NCBI GenBank assembly: GCA_017304135.1
Contig: JAFLBB010000036.1
Location: 1 to 42,280 of the forward strand
Length of the DNA: 42,280 nucleotides
Direction: 5' to 3'
Origin: Acidobacteriota bacterium
GTDB taxonomy: Bacteria > Acidobacteriota > Terriglobia > Bryobacterales > Bryobacteraceae
A program made the translations under genes and the position numbers. Positions 28,559 through 38,200 of the stretch are shown piece after piece (position 1 is the first letter of the stretch; each line of letters opens with the position of its first letter). Below the pieces are notes generated by a model that was given only the letters and a program-made list of their open reading frames with translations, was not told where the DNA came from and searched no databases.

Positions 28559-29464
28559 TTACTCCCAAGCTCTCTCTACATGAGAGGGAAAGAATCGGTT
28601 GAGAACGCCGAGTAGCTGGTCGCGCATCAGGTGAGCGGCTGCGCCGTCGGCCACCGAGCCGCCGTCGGCCGCCACCGCCATGCCTTCCACGGGGGGAGCG
28701 AGCGCACCGCCGAGAATCTCCGAGAGCCGCTCGGCCTCAAGCCTCATCCAGGCCACCGCACGCCGGCCGTGCAACAGGTTGCGGCACAACTCCTCGTGCG
28801 AAACCCCTGGAGGAATCCAGCCGCTGAACAGCCATCCCGCGCCATACGGGTCGGCCGTGATCGGAGCCGGGTTGGCGCGCAGTCGAACGTCAGCCGACTC
28901 CATCAAGAGCGGTTTGGGGAAGGTCAGCGGCCAGTCCACTCCCTGGATGGTGAGCACCACAGTCGGCTTCCCCACCCCTCGTTGTGTGAGCAGAGTGGCG
29001 TGGTCCACCCGCCCCAGAAAGCGTGCCAGCAGCTGGTCAATTCCAACGTGGCACAACCCCCCGCCGCCAATATCCAGCCACATATGGTTAGTCGCATAGT
29101 AGAGCGAATCCACCGCCGCCACGCCCTCGGCCACCTCCTCGCCGCGGTGATGGGCCCCAGCCATCGCCAGGTACGCCTCGCAGTATCGGAACGCTTCCGA
29201 ACCGCAAGGCGTCACCTCGGGCGAACTGTAGGGAACATAGCGCGGCACAGGCACGGCCGTGCAGAATTGGACCAGTCGGTCCTCAAGATAAGGGCATCCG
29301 CCCTCAAGGGAACCACCGCGCTCCTGAAACACACTGCACTCGGCGTGACGCGGCGTGCCGCAACGCTCGCCAGTGGCCGAAACCAGGGGCGATGCCAACA
29401 GCTTCCGGCACGAAGCGGCGCTACAACCTCGTACGCGCGTCTCACTGAGGAATGGGCATGTCAT
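28559..29464 (-). CDS. Cysteine-rich GcvH-like protein, soluble
   Basis: Second GcvH-like protein of the operon, different in build from the one at the other end. ATG 29464 follows GGAGG with 6 nt spacing. Residues 1-100 hold nine cysteines (Cys3, 14, 19, 35, 43, 57, 68, 87, 95), with CPFL and CPYL as repeated openings, so a metal or Fe-S site is likely. The region from about 118 matches the GcvH fold: LYYATNHMWLDIGG, CHVGIDQLLARFLG, VDWPL and the hallmark ADPYGAGWLFSGW. The place where lipoate-lysine should lie reads LLMESADVRL, with no lysine, so lipoylation is unlikely. No signal peptide or membrane helix is visible. Function is unknown; being 6 bp upstream of the cytochrome gene, it probably serves the respiratory complex. 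Confidence 0.8.
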   Translation of the reverse strand: MTCPFLSETRVRGCSAASCRKLLASPLVSATGERCGTPRHAECSVFQERGGSLEGGCPYLEDRLVQFCTAVPVPRYVPYSSPEVTPCGSEAFRYCEAYLAMAGAHHRGEEVAEGVAAVDSLYYATNHMWLDIGGGGLCHVGIDQLLARFLGRVDHATLLTQRGVGKPTVVLTIQGVDWPLTFPKPLLMESADVRLRANPAPITADPYGAGWLFSGWIPPGVSHEELCRNLLHGRRAVAWMRLEAERLSEILGGALAPPVEGMAVAADGGSVADGAAAHLMRDQLLGVLNRFFPSHVERAWE

Positions 29465-29482
29465 GGTGGGCCTCCAGCCGCG

Positions 29483-29749
29483 CTAGCGCTTTGGCGGGGC
29501 GGACTTCTCGACGGGCTCGCCGCCGTCCGCCATCGTCAGGCCCAACTCCGGTGTGTGGATGGCATGCGAGCCCAGGCCCGCCTGCATCTGCATCGCCCCC
29601 TGGCGCAAACTGGCGCGAAACTTCTCCACCAGTTCCAGAGCGACGGCGCCAATCAGCACCGCCACGCTTCCCAAAACGAACAGGCCAAGACCGGCGTTGG
29701 TCAGGTTCAGCCAGAGTGTCGTCGGGTTGTTCCAATCGATTCCGAACAT
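29483..29749 (-). CDS. Small single-pass membrane protein
   Basis: First gene of the complex operon: 88 residues from ATG 29749, with AAAGGAG 6-8 nt upstream. An upstream in-frame GTG (29767) would overlap that ribosome site and is rejected. It has one transmembrane helix (about 18-45, LTNAGLGLFVLGSVAVLIGAV region) after a conserved-looking opening FGIDWNNPTTLWLN, and a charged, helical tail. I do not know a named family. The size, single helix and position before the cytochrome and NrfD genes fit a small accessory subunit that stabilises the complex. This is inference. Confidence 0.75.
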   Translation of the reverse strand: MFGIDWNNPTTLWLNLTNAGLGLFVLGSVAVLIGAVALELVEKFRASLRQGAMQMQAGLGSHAIHTPELGLTMADGGEPVEKSAPPKR

Positions 29750-29775
29750 GGACTTCTCCTTTCGCACGAGGGGAA

Positions 29776-29790
29776 TGCACGCCAGTCACC
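29776..29790 (-). promoter_or_regulatory. Weak sigma-54-like -24/-12 element
   Basis: On the minus strand, GG (29790-29789) and GC (29778-29777) are separated by exactly 10 bp, the -12 side reading GTGCA. The -24 side (GGTGAC) matches the GGCACG consensus poorly. Transcription would begin near 29766, 17 nt before the ATG. Its value comes from the NtrC-type regulator gene nearby. Confidence 0.3.
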
Positions 29791-29852
29791 GAAGTTCTGA
29801 GCACTATGGCGTCAATAGCTTCCGGATTTTGTGGATCGAGTCGTGCCGGATT

Positions 29853-29872
29853 TCCAGACTTTCGCTTCTGGA
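29853..29872. promoter_or_regulatory. Perfect inverted repeat, candidate activator site
   Basis: TCCAGA-N8-TCTGGA, centred about 97 bp upstream of the predicted sigma-54 start of the respiratory operon, which is where NtrC-type activators usually bind. A direct repeat GGATTTCC (29848-29855 and 29870-29877, 22 bp apart) flanks it. Proposed binding site only. Confidence 0.4.
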
Positions 29873-30230
29873 TTTCCTACACGCCCTCGCCGTCCGCTCC
29901 CTGGAAGGGCACCAGGCCCCCTCCCCCAAAGTCCGGTCGTCCGCGCGCAACCTGCTGCGCGGAAGGATGATCCGATCTGGTCAAATTCCCTCGTCGACTC
30001 TTGCCCGCGAAGCCCGGCCCGCAGCGATGGCATTCCAGCCGGCGGGAGGAGGGTGGCCACTGTTCGCTGCGCCCTCCGCCGATTGTGGAGTGCCCGGCGA
30101 AGCGGATTCAGCCGGCTGAGAGCGCCTCTCGACCAGCTCTCCGCCAGCGTTCCGGCCAGTCGTAGTGAAACCTCACGGCGACGCGCGGCTGCCCCACTGC
30201 GTCATCACGAAACGAGCCGCACAACTCCGT

Positions 30231-30761
30231 CTAGAAGACGTTCTCCTGCGGCGCCGAGCCTTCACGCGCCACCACCTCGATGAGCCCCACGATGTCGCCC
30301 AGGCTGTTCCGCACCGGGGCAAGCGCCGACACCATCCCCGGCCGCTTCGTCACCATCTTGCGTGCCCCCGTCGCCAGCACCTCTTTCATCTCCGGCGGCG
30401 TCTCCTGGTCCAGCGCACCCCATGTCCAGAACTGGCTCATCTCGTTTACATTCCGGATCACAATCTGCACGCGCCCGGCACCGCGCGGCGAAGGAAGCCA
30501 CAGGTTCACATCGCAGTTCACCGGGCACAGCCGCGCCAGCCGCATCAGCGTCTTCTTCGTGGCGATGTAGGCCGGCGCGTCGACATCATAATTGTCCGCG
30601 TCGGCCCACTTGTCGCGGGGATCAGGCTTGGCCATTGCCGCGGCCGAACGCGCCGTCTGGATGCGCCCGGCTACATCCCCGTCCACCATGATCGAACCCG
30701 TGCGCGCTACCTCCTCCAAACCCGGCGGCAGCGCCAGCAGAAACAGCAGCAATGGCGTCAT
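30231..30761 (-). CDS. Small exported protein, unknown; Cache/PAS-like ending
   Basis: Protein of 176 residues with an N-terminal signal peptide (MTPLLLFLLALPPG). I do not recognise its family. The last third (RPGMVSALAPVRNSLGDIVGLIEVVARE) resembles the strand pattern of a Cache or PAS-like ligand-binding domain, where 'APVxxxxGxxVGLI' is common; similarity is slight. Two cysteines (LCPVNCDVN) could form a disulfide outside the cytoplasm. ATG 30761 overlaps the DUF4091 stop as ATGA and has GGAGG upstream. It is the last gene of the uptake locus, followed by a 480 bp spacer. A binding or sensing role is a guess. Confidence 0.72.
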   Translation of the reverse strand: MTPLLLFLLALPPGLEEVARTGSIMVDGDVAGRIQTARSAAAMAKPDPRDKWADADNYDVDAPAYIATKKTLMRLARLCPVNCDVNLWLPSPRGAGRVQIVIRNVNEMSQFWTWGALDQETPPEMKEVLATGARKMVTKRPGMVSALAPVRNSLGDIVGLIEVVAREGSAPQENVF

Positions 30762-32545
30762 GGGCGAGCCTCCTTGGCCAATGAGAATGCGTACGCCCGC
30801 ACACGGCTCCAGGCCGCCGCGTCGAGCCTCTCATCAAAGCGCGCGTCCTTGGGCAAGGCGTCGTCAATGTCGGCGTTCGTCCATGTGTCCGGGCTGGTCG
30901 CGGCCATCGCCGGCCGCGGCGAGCGCCAATCGACCACCGCCGTCTGGTTATAGCGCTTTGCTGCCTCCGCCCGCAGCGTTTGCCCCCCTTGGCGCGGCTG
31001 CAGCGCATCCAGCAGCGCAAGGTCCTGCATGGCATTACGCTGCAATTTGAGGCGGATCGACGCCAGCGGCTCGGCGCGCCCGAAGCGGTCGCCCGGGTAG
31101 ACCAGCGTCTCCCCGCCCAGTCCAAAGCGGAACCATGGATCGGCCCCCGGCATCACCGTCTGCCAGCGGACAAACCCATCGGCCCCCAGCATCCACGCCC
31201 GCATCAACTCCAGCGTAATGTGCGACGCCGGCTTGTCCACGCCCGGTGTCCCCCCATAGAGCCACACAACATGGCCGCGCCGTTTCAACTCCGGCAGTTG
31301 TTCCGCATACCAGCCAAACATGCCGCCGCCGCATACCCAGAAGTCGAACACCCCGGCCTGCTCCCGGAACTGCCGCTCCATCTGCCAGCTCACGTCGGTG
31401 CGGTAGACAAACTTCACCGGTGTGCCCGCCGGCACCGCCTTGTCCAGCAGCCGCCGGTACTCAGCCAGAAAAGGAAAATCGTGCGGAAAGCGTGTCTCAT
31501 CCCCATCCCACGGAAACGCCTTGTAGCGCTTCTTATGGTTGAAGAACAACTCGAACCGCGTGTTCGTCCAGCCCTTCGCGCGGAAGTGGGCCTCCATCTC
31601 GCCCACCACCCGCACAAACTCGGTCTCATACCCCGGCTCGCCCCACCACAAAAACGACGCCGGCCACTCCGGGTTCACCGGAAGATAGACGAACGGAATC
31701 GGCCGCGCCCCTCTCCTCGTAGCCGCAAACGCCGAGCCGTCCAGCAACGGCCCGTAGTGCTTGTCGTAAAGCGTCCAGTCGGCCACGCGCCGGTTACGCC
31801 CCGAGCCTGTCAGTTGGGGAGCAAACTCCGGACCCACCTTCCCGCCGTGCCCGTAGCCAAGCTGGTGATAGGTGCCCCGGTGCTCGTCGAACACGCGATG
31901 GTAGGCGTGAATGAGCGAAAAGAAGGAATCGCCCAGGTAGAACTTGTCTCCCTCGCGCGCCGCCAGTTGCGGATACTGCGCTTGGAACCAGCCCGTCCCG
32001 TACGAGTTGTGATCGATCACCAGCGGGTCCTTGCCCGGTACTATCGCCTCCAGCACCATGATCTCCACCTCGGCGCGCCGGCGGCCCGTGCTGGACTCCA
32101 ACGAAACCTCCACCACATGCCGGCCCGGCTTGGCCTCGGCCGGAATCCACACATCAAGCCAGTACGACTGCGTACTCTGTCCAGGAATCCGGTTCTCGGC
32201 ATCGGGCATCTGCCCGCTCCCGCCCGCGGCCAACGGGATGAGCGCATCGGGAAAATAGCGCTTGCCGGAGGCTTCCCTGTGGAACCACTCGCGGTAGAGC
32301 TCGCTCTCCAAGGGCGACGAGACAACCACCCTGTAGCCGCCGCCTTCGGGTATTTGAACCAGCACTCGGCACGACACATAGGCTGCGCGCGCCGACTCCA
32401 GCTTGAGTGCGCTGCCCGCAACCGTGCCGCCACGGTCAGCCTCGATCACCTCCCCGAACGGGTCCACCCGCACATGCTCGGGCAGTAGCCGCAGCTCGGC
32501 AGCCCAGACGCTTGCCGTCGCCAGAAGCAACAGCGCCGCTCTCAT
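30758..32545 (-). CDS. Exported DUF4091 glycoside-hydrolase-like protein
   Basis: Secreted protein of 595 residues with a signal peptide (MRAALLLLATASVWA). After an N-terminal beta-sandwich (YWLDVWIPAEAKPGRHVVEVSL), a TIM-barrel-like region carries the DUF4091 family features: GWTNTRFELFFNHKKRYK, FVYRTDVSWQMERQF, DFWVCGGGMFGWYAEQ and VVWLYGGTPGVDKP, followed by DPWFRFGLGGETLVYPG and the closing helix ASIRLKLQRNAMQDLALL (each a family block, shown in part). Such proteins are thought to be glycosidases related to the GH clan, but activity is little tested. I start at ATG 32545, which overlaps the M20 stop as ATGA, rather than at 32566. It probably acts on the compound taken up by this locus. 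Confidence 0.78.
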   Translation of the reverse strand: MRAALLLLATASVWAAELRLLPEHVRVDPFGEVIEADRGGTVAGSALKLESARAAYVSCRVLVQIPEGGGYRVVVSSPLESELYREWFHREASGKRYFPDALIPLAAGGSGQMPDAENRIPGQSTQSYWLDVWIPAEAKPGRHVVEVSLESSTGRRRAEVEIMVLEAIVPGKDPLVIDHNSYGTGWFQAQYPQLAAREGDKFYLGDSFFSLIHAYHRVFDEHRGTYHQLGYGHGGKVGPEFAPQLTGSGRNRRVADWTLYDKHYGPLLDGSAFAATRRGARPIPFVYLPVNPEWPASFLWWGEPGYETEFVRVVGEMEAHFRAKGWTNTRFELFFNHKKRYKAFPWDGDETRFPHDFPFLAEYRRLLDKAVPAGTPVKFVYRTDVSWQMERQFREQAGVFDFWVCGGGMFGWYAEQLPELKRRGHVVWLYGGTPGVDKPASHITLELMRAWMLGADGFVRWQTVMPGADPWFRFGLGGETLVYPGDRFGRAEPLASIRLKLQRNAMQDLALLDALQPRQGGQTLRAEAAKRYNQTAVVDWRSPRPAMAATSPDTWTNADIDDALPKDARFDERLDAAAWSRVRAYAFSLAKEARP

Positions 32546-33849
32546 ACCGCCGGCTCCAGGTTGCACCAGCGATGCACAAACAGCAGCAGCGCCTTGGCTG
32601 CGTCAATCACCGAGTCGATCTCCACATATTCATCGGCCATGTGCGTGTTCCCCCCGCGCGGCCCCCAAGAGACCGCGGGGATACCGAACTCCTGCTGGAA
32701 CACGAACATGTCGCACGGCCCTTCAATGCCGGCCACCTCCGGACGCTTCCCCAGCGCCTCGGCGGCGCACGCGGCCAGCTCGCTCACCAAGGGCGCATCA
32801 TGCGCAATCGAGGAGCCGGGTAACGTCCTGATCGGGTACTCCACCACGGGCGCGGCGCTGTACAACTCCGGCCGGCTCAGGCAGAATCCCTCAAACCAGT
32901 TTGTGAACTGCGCGGCCACCTCCGCCGGGTCCTCTCCCGGCATCGACTGCCAGTAGAGCTCCACCCGGCACGTGTCCGCCGTCGCCATCGGTTCGCCCAT
33001 GCCCCAGGCTCCGGTGTGGATCTTCAGCACCGAGACCGGAACCGGGTCATGCAGATGCCGGTAGGAAGGATGCGCCGGGGCCAATCGCCGCCGCAACTCC
33101 GCAAACTCCGTCAGCGCCGTCAGGAACTGGCCCACCCCCGCCGCGATCCCCTGCGCCATCCCATCGGCCAGTATCCCGCCGTTCGCTGTGTGAAATGTGA
33201 TGTGCGCCGTGTGTCCGCCCCGCTGCGAAGGACAGATGCGCAGAAACGACGGCTCGCCGATGATCGCGGCATCCGCCACATACCCCCTCAGCCTCCCCGC
33301 CAGCGTCCCATTCACGCCGCCAAACTCCTCGTCCACCACCGTCTCCACGATCACATCGCCGCGCAACGGCAACCCCAGCGCGGCCACCGCCCGCGCCACG
33401 AACAGGTGAATCGCCACGCCTGCCTTCATATCGTTCGATCCCCGCCCGTACAAACGTCCCCCTTCGATCTCTCCTCCAAACGGATCGCGCGTCCACGGCT
33501 GCGTGCCGCGCGGCACAGTATCGATGTGGCCGGAGAGGATCAGCGACCGTCCGCGCCCCGTGCCCCTCAGCCGCCCGGCAACGTTGGGCCGGCCCGCGTA
33601 ATCGCGCCCTCGCCAGTAGAGCGCATGCTCGCTCAGCCCCTTCACCTCCGTCAGTTCGTACATCTCCGTCTGAAAACCGCTCGCCCGCAGCATGCCCGCG
33701 CAGTATTCCTGGCAGGCCCGTTCGGCCCCCGTTGGCGGTGTGTTCTCCGAAGGCATCCGCACCAGCGCCCGAACCAGTTCTACAAGCTCGCCGCTATGCT
33801 CGTCCACGTAGCGCAGCAGATCCTGTCCGCTCAGAGTTTCAGCCTGCAT
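32542..33849 (-). CDS. M20-family metallopeptidase/deacylase (ArgE/DapE/CPG2-like)
   Basis: Cytoplasmic zinc amidohydrolase of 435 residues. Metal-site motifs are complete and in order: LSGHIDTVPRG, GRGSNDMKAGV, VVDEEFGGVNG with the catalytic Glu pair, IGEPS, and near the C-terminus GGNTHMADEYVEI with the last His. A dimerisation domain lies between (about 190-310). Family members cleave dipeptides or remove acetyl, formyl or succinyl groups from amino acids or amino sugars. ATG 33849 follows GGAGGAC by 8 nt and lies inside the end of the permease gene (11 bp overlap); a TTG at 33867 is rejected. Next to an amino-acid-type permease it likely processes what is imported. The substrate is not readable from sequence. 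Confidence 0.88.
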   Translation of the reverse strand: MQAETLSGQDLLRYVDEHSGELVELVRALVRMPSENTPPTGAERACQEYCAGMLRASGFQTEMYELTEVKGLSEHALYWRGRDYAGRPNVAGRLRGTGRGRSLILSGHIDTVPRGTQPWTRDPFGGEIEGGRLYGRGSNDMKAGVAIHLFVARAVAALGLPLRGDVIVETVVDEEFGGVNGTLAGRLRGYVADAAIIGEPSFLRICPSQRGGHTAHITFHTANGGILADGMAQGIAAGVGQFLTALTEFAELRRRLAPAHPSYRHLHDPVPVSVLKIHTGAWGMGEPMATADTCRVELYWQSMPGEDPAEVAAQFTNWFEGFCLSRPELYSAAPVVEYPIRTLPGSSIAHDAPLVSELAACAAEALGKRPEVAGIEGPCDMFVFQQEFGIPAVSWGPRGGNTHMADEYVEIDSVIDAAKALLLFVHRWCNLEPAV

Positions 33850-35209
33850 GGGATGAGTCCTCCTCAAGATGCGCCAGCGCCACCGGCGCGAGCCGGAATC
33901 CGCGCGTCAGCACACTCAAATAGATCAGACCCAGGGCCAGCCAGCCGAACCCTGCCAGCTTGGCATGGAATGTCAGATTCACCCAGAGAAATCCACACAC
34001 CACCGCCCCGGTCAACGGAAACACGAGATGTTCGAATACCTGCCGCCCGCTCCGCTCATGGCGGCGGATGTAGTAGTGCGACACGACGCTCAAGTTGACC
34101 ATGATGAAACCCGTCAGCGCCCCGAAGTTCAGCAACTCAACCGCCAGTTGAAACCGCAGCAGCAGGCTCCCCGCGAGCGCCAGCGCACCCATGAACAGAA
34201 TCCCCCGTGCGGGCGTCGAACGCCGCTCGTCGATGTGCGCAAACAGCCGCTTGCTGAGAATGCCGTCCCTCGCCATTCCCAGCAGCAGGCGCGATGCCCC
34301 TGCCTGCCCCGTGAGCGCGCTGGCCAGCCCGGCCACCAGCAGAATCACCGTCAACACGCCAAACAGAAACTGCCCGCCGGCCGCGCGGCCAACGTCGAGA
34401 ATCGCCGTGTCCGCTTGGGGAAACGTCCGGAAGTCGGGCCACACCAGCGCCGCCAGATATACCGTCACCACGCAGATCACCCCCTGCGCGACACACACCG
34501 CCACCGTCGCCCAGCCAATGTCCCGCCGCGGGTCCAGCGAATCCTCGGCCAGCGTCGAAATCGCATCGAAGCCGATGTAGGAAAGCGTCGCCACTCCTGC
34601 CCCCAGCAACAACGGACCCGCCGATAGGCTCTCCGGCCGGATCAGGCCTTGGACGCTCCACAGCGCCCCCCAGCCTCCGCCCGCAATTACATGCCGCGCG
34701 CAGGCCCCGGCGAACAACACCGCGCACCCGGTCATCAACGCCATCAGCCACGCGCTCGCCCCGGCCGTCACCGTGATTCCGCGCAGGTTCACCCAGGTGA
34801 TCGCCACCGTGAAGAGCAGCGCCCACACGGCTGACGGCACACCCGGAAGCAGCCGCTCCGCCGTCAGTGATGCATACAGAATGCTCAGCAGCGGAATCAG
34901 AAAGTAGTCCAGCATCATCGCCCATCCGGCGACAAATCCCGCGTGCGGATGCAGGCCCCGCTGCGCATAGGTGTAGGTGGAGCCGGCCGATGGAAACGCC
35001 GCCGCCATCTTACCGTAGCTTGCCGCCGTGAAGAACATCGCCGCCATCGAAACAAGGTACGCTAGCGCCGCGTGGCCTCCCGACAACTGCTGCACGATCC
35101 CGAACACCGGGTAGGGTGCGGTCGGAGTGAGAATCACCAGGCCATACAGCACCAGGTCTCGCCTCGACAACACCCGGCGCAGCGATACCGATGAGGTGGG
35201 AGTGGCCAT
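33839..35209 (-). CDS. APC-superfamily amino acid/amine permease
   Basis: Inner-membrane transporter of 456 residues of the amino acid-polyamine-organocation superfamily. About twelve hydrophobic segments are visible. The first-helix unwound region reads LTPTAPYPVFG and helix 2-3 carries AAAFPSAGSTYTYAQRGLHP, the family's typical small-residue block. SYIGFDAISTLAEDSLDPRRDIGWATV matches the conserved helix 6 to loop region. It follows the TonB receptor by 53 bp and overlaps the M20 gene, so outer-membrane uptake, inner-membrane uptake and hydrolysis are encoded in a row. The substrate may be an amino acid, amine or peptide derivative; specificity is inferred from family only. Confidence 0.9.
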   Translation of the reverse strand: MATPTSSVSLRRVLSRRDLVLYGLVILTPTAPYPVFGIVQQLSGGHAALAYLVSMAAMFFTAASYGKMAAAFPSAGSTYTYAQRGLHPHAGFVAGWAMMLDYFLIPLLSILYASLTAERLLPGVPSAVWALLFTVAITWVNLRGITVTAGASAWLMALMTGCAVLFAGACARHVIAGGGWGALWSVQGLIRPESLSAGPLLLGAGVATLSYIGFDAISTLAEDSLDPRRDIGWATVAVCVAQGVICVVTVYLAALVWPDFRTFPQADTAILDVGRAAGGQFLFGVLTVILLVAGLASALTGQAGASRLLLGMARDGILSKRLFAHIDERRSTPARGILFMGALALAGSLLLRFQLAVELLNFGALTGFIMVNLSVVSHYYIRRHERSGRQVFEHLVFPLTGAVVCGFLWVNLTFHAKLAGFGWLALGLIYLSVLTRGFRLAPVALAHLEEDSSHAG

Positions 35210-35262
35210 ACGGGACTTCTAGGCGGACGGCGGGGCAGCGCCTGGCCACCCCGCCTGACACG

Positions 35263-38200
35263 CTACCAGCTCAGCCGCAGCGACAACTGCACAATGCGCG
35301 GGTCGTTCACCTGCGTCGACAGGTCCTGCAGCCCCGTCGAGGCGTTCGGATTTCCGTCGATGGGGTGGTTGAAGGCATTGAAGAAGTCCGCCGTGAAGCG
35401 CGCCTTCACCGCCTCGGTGATGGCGAAGTTCTTGAACACGGACAGGTCGGTGTTCCAGGCGCCCGGTCCCAGGAAGAATGCGCGCGAGTTCCAGTTCACC
35501 GTCTCCGTGATGCCCGTCAGCCGTGACGTTCCGTTGGCAAGCGTCTGCGGCAACCGGTTGTCGAAGGCCGCGCCCAACGGATGGGCCAGACGCTGGCTGC
35601 GGTCCACCGGCACCAGTTTTTGCAGTGCCGACTGGTCAACATTGGTCGCCAGCGCGGGGTTGAAATCACCCGCCCACCACAGGCGCTGCCGTCGCCCGCC
35701 GAAGGTCAGCTCCAGTTGCTGATCGGAGCTCAGCGAGGGATTGCCAAACAGATAGAGGTTCGGGCTGATCCCCGTCCAGTATCCGCTGCGGCGTTCGCCG
35801 ATCGTCGCAATCTGCCAGCCGCCAATGAAGGCGTCGGCCAGCCGCGACACGCCCGACCCAAACCGTTTGCCCTTGCCGAACGGCAGATCGTACACCGCGT
35901 TCCAGCGCATGCGGTGCGGCGGCACGTTGGTCGAGTTCTGGTAGCCCAGCTTCAGCAACTGGTCATAGTTGTTGTTGCCCCCGCCCAGCAACTGGATGTT
36001 CTCCGGCACCTGGAAGACGCCGTTGGTGGAGTTGATCGAACCCCCGCCCGAAGTGAAGCCGCCCGCATCCGATGTCGTCAGCGAGCGGGTATACACGTAG
36101 AAGTACTGGAAGGCGAGCCCGTTGGAAAACCGCCGCTCCACCTCCGCCTGCACCGTGTTCGTGTTCGAGTAGCCTGTCTTGTTGGTGGCGTTGGAAAACG
36201 CCCAGTCCTTGTTCACCCGCAGCAGGTCGCGGTTGCCCGGAGGCGCCGAGCGGGTGCGCGCCACATAGTTATACTCGGCTTCCCGCGAGCCAATGGAAAA
36301 CTTCTGCTCCATCCCCGTCGTGTGGTTGCCGATGTAGCTGAACCGCAGCGCTGTGTTCTTGAGAACCTCGCGCTCAATGGTCACGTGCCAGCTCTGCGCC
36401 CGGCCGTCGCGCCAGTCGTTGGCGTCCAGCGGCACCATGCCGCGCGCTGTCAGGGGCAGATCCACCACGCCCTCCGTGCTCACCGCCGCCCGGCCGATGA
36501 AGTAGTTCGATTGCGGCGTCGTGCGCAGTGCGAAGCTCCCCGTCCCGTCCAGCGTCGAGAGGTTGTTCTGGTAGCGCAGGTTGAATGGCGGGTTGGTGCG
36601 CGAAGCCTGCAGAATCTGCGACAGCGGCATCGTCCAGAAGAACTCGCCGTAGCTGGCCCGCACGCTCATCTTCGGGGTCAGCTTATAGGCCACACCCAGG
36701 CGCGGGCCGAAGTTGTTGCGGTCCATTGGCAGCAGCGCGTCCGGCATGCCCACTTCCTGCGCCGTCTTCCAGCTCAAGCCGCGCCGCTTCCAACTCTCCA
36801 GCATCGACGGCGGCAGGCCGGGAATGCTCTCCATCTTCGTGTTGCGTGGCGTCACCACCTGGAACACGCTGCCGATCGTCTTTAGGTCGACGTTCACCAG
36901 CCGGTCGAATTTCTCCTTGTACGGCGTCCACAGGTCGTAGCGCAGGCCCAGCATCAGCGTCATCCGGCTGTTCACCTTCCACGTGTCCTCGGCGTACAGC
37001 CCGATCTCCTTCTGCCGGAAGTAAAAGTAACCGCGGTTGAACTGGTTTGAATAGTAACTCGGCAGGCCCAGCGCCAGCGCCGCAAAGCCGTCGCCCGTGA
37101 AGCTCACCCCGCTATCGCTGGCCGTATCGTACTGCGTCGTCCACTCGCCGCTGAAGTCGTGCTCGCCCTGCGTCTGCTGCAACTCGCGGATGTTGTTCTG
37201 CTCCTGGCGGTACTGCCCGCCAAACTTGATCGTGTGCGCCCCGCGAATCCAGGTGAAGCTCGGCTGCAGGATATAGGCCGTCAGCATCTCGTCCTTGCGG
37301 TTGTCGGCGTCATACGAGAAGTAGGTGTCAAACCCGCCGCTGGCCGCGTACATCGTCGGCCAGCCGTTGGCTCCGAACGGATTCGGCAGGCCCAGCTTGT
37401 TCGCCCAGTCCGTGTTGTCGGCCATCGTGCCGGAACTCTTCGGCGCCCGGTTCACCGCCACCATCACGTCGCCAATGAAGGTCGGCGTGAAGATGCGCGA
37501 GTAGCGGATGTTGGCGTTGTACACGTCGGCGTCGTTGCGGCTGGTGCCATAGCCGTCCGTGATGTCCTCGCGCGGTGCGCCATACACGCCGCCCAGTTGC
37601 TTGAACGAACGCTTAGAGTGCGTGAAACGGCCCGAAAGCGAGTCCTTGTCGCTGACCTTGTGGTCGCCCTTCAGCGTCAGGTTGTCGGCGTCGGTCTGCA
37701 CCGGATAGAAGGTCTGCATGTTAAAGCCCAGATACGGGCTGGTGGCGTTCGTCGGCGCGTGCGTCACGCTCTTCATCGTGTTGAAGAAGCTGCTCAGCCG
37801 CGAGGTCGGAATCACCGCCCCGGTGAACGGCGTCCGCGTTCCGTTGGCCCCCGTCGTCAACGGGTCGTAAATGGTGTACTTGTTCGAGTTGGCGTCGGTC
37901 ACGCTGGTGAAATTGCCCGACCACAGCGCGTCGGTGGGCACCGTGTCCTGATAGAACGCCTTTTGCCGCTGCCGCAGCCCTTCGTAGGCTGCAAACCAGA
38001 ACGTCTTGTTGCGCCCGTCGTATAGCTTCGGAATCAGCACCGGGCCGCCCGCCGAGGCGCCGAACTCGTTGCGCGCCAGGAAGGCCGACGTGTTGCCGTC
38101 CTGCCTCTGCCGCGCCCGCAGCCCGCCGCCATTGTTGCGGAACGTTTCAAACAGAGCCCCGTGCAGCTGGTTCGTCCCGCTCTTGGTCACCACCGTCACC

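Larger units (their letters stand above)
29750..30230. other. Intergenic stretch with no gene seen
   Basis: About 480 bp between the end of the small exported protein gene and the start of the complex operon, both on the minus strand. I see no reading frame with protein-like content; overlapping frames are Arg/Pro-rich noise. It holds the sigma-54-like element, the inverted repeat at 29853-29872 and the repeated octamer GGATTTCC (29848, 29870). No clear terminator with a T run. Confidence 0.6.

Noticed and set aside
29831..30283. 150-codon + strand frame in the large spacer
   Set aside because: Arg/Pro/Ser-rich with no ribosome site or family; overlaps the regulatory repeat and the end of a real gene.
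30980..32488. 502-codon + strand frame opposite the DUF4091 gene
   Set aside because: Arg/His/Leu-rich shadow; DUF4091 features lie on the minus strand.
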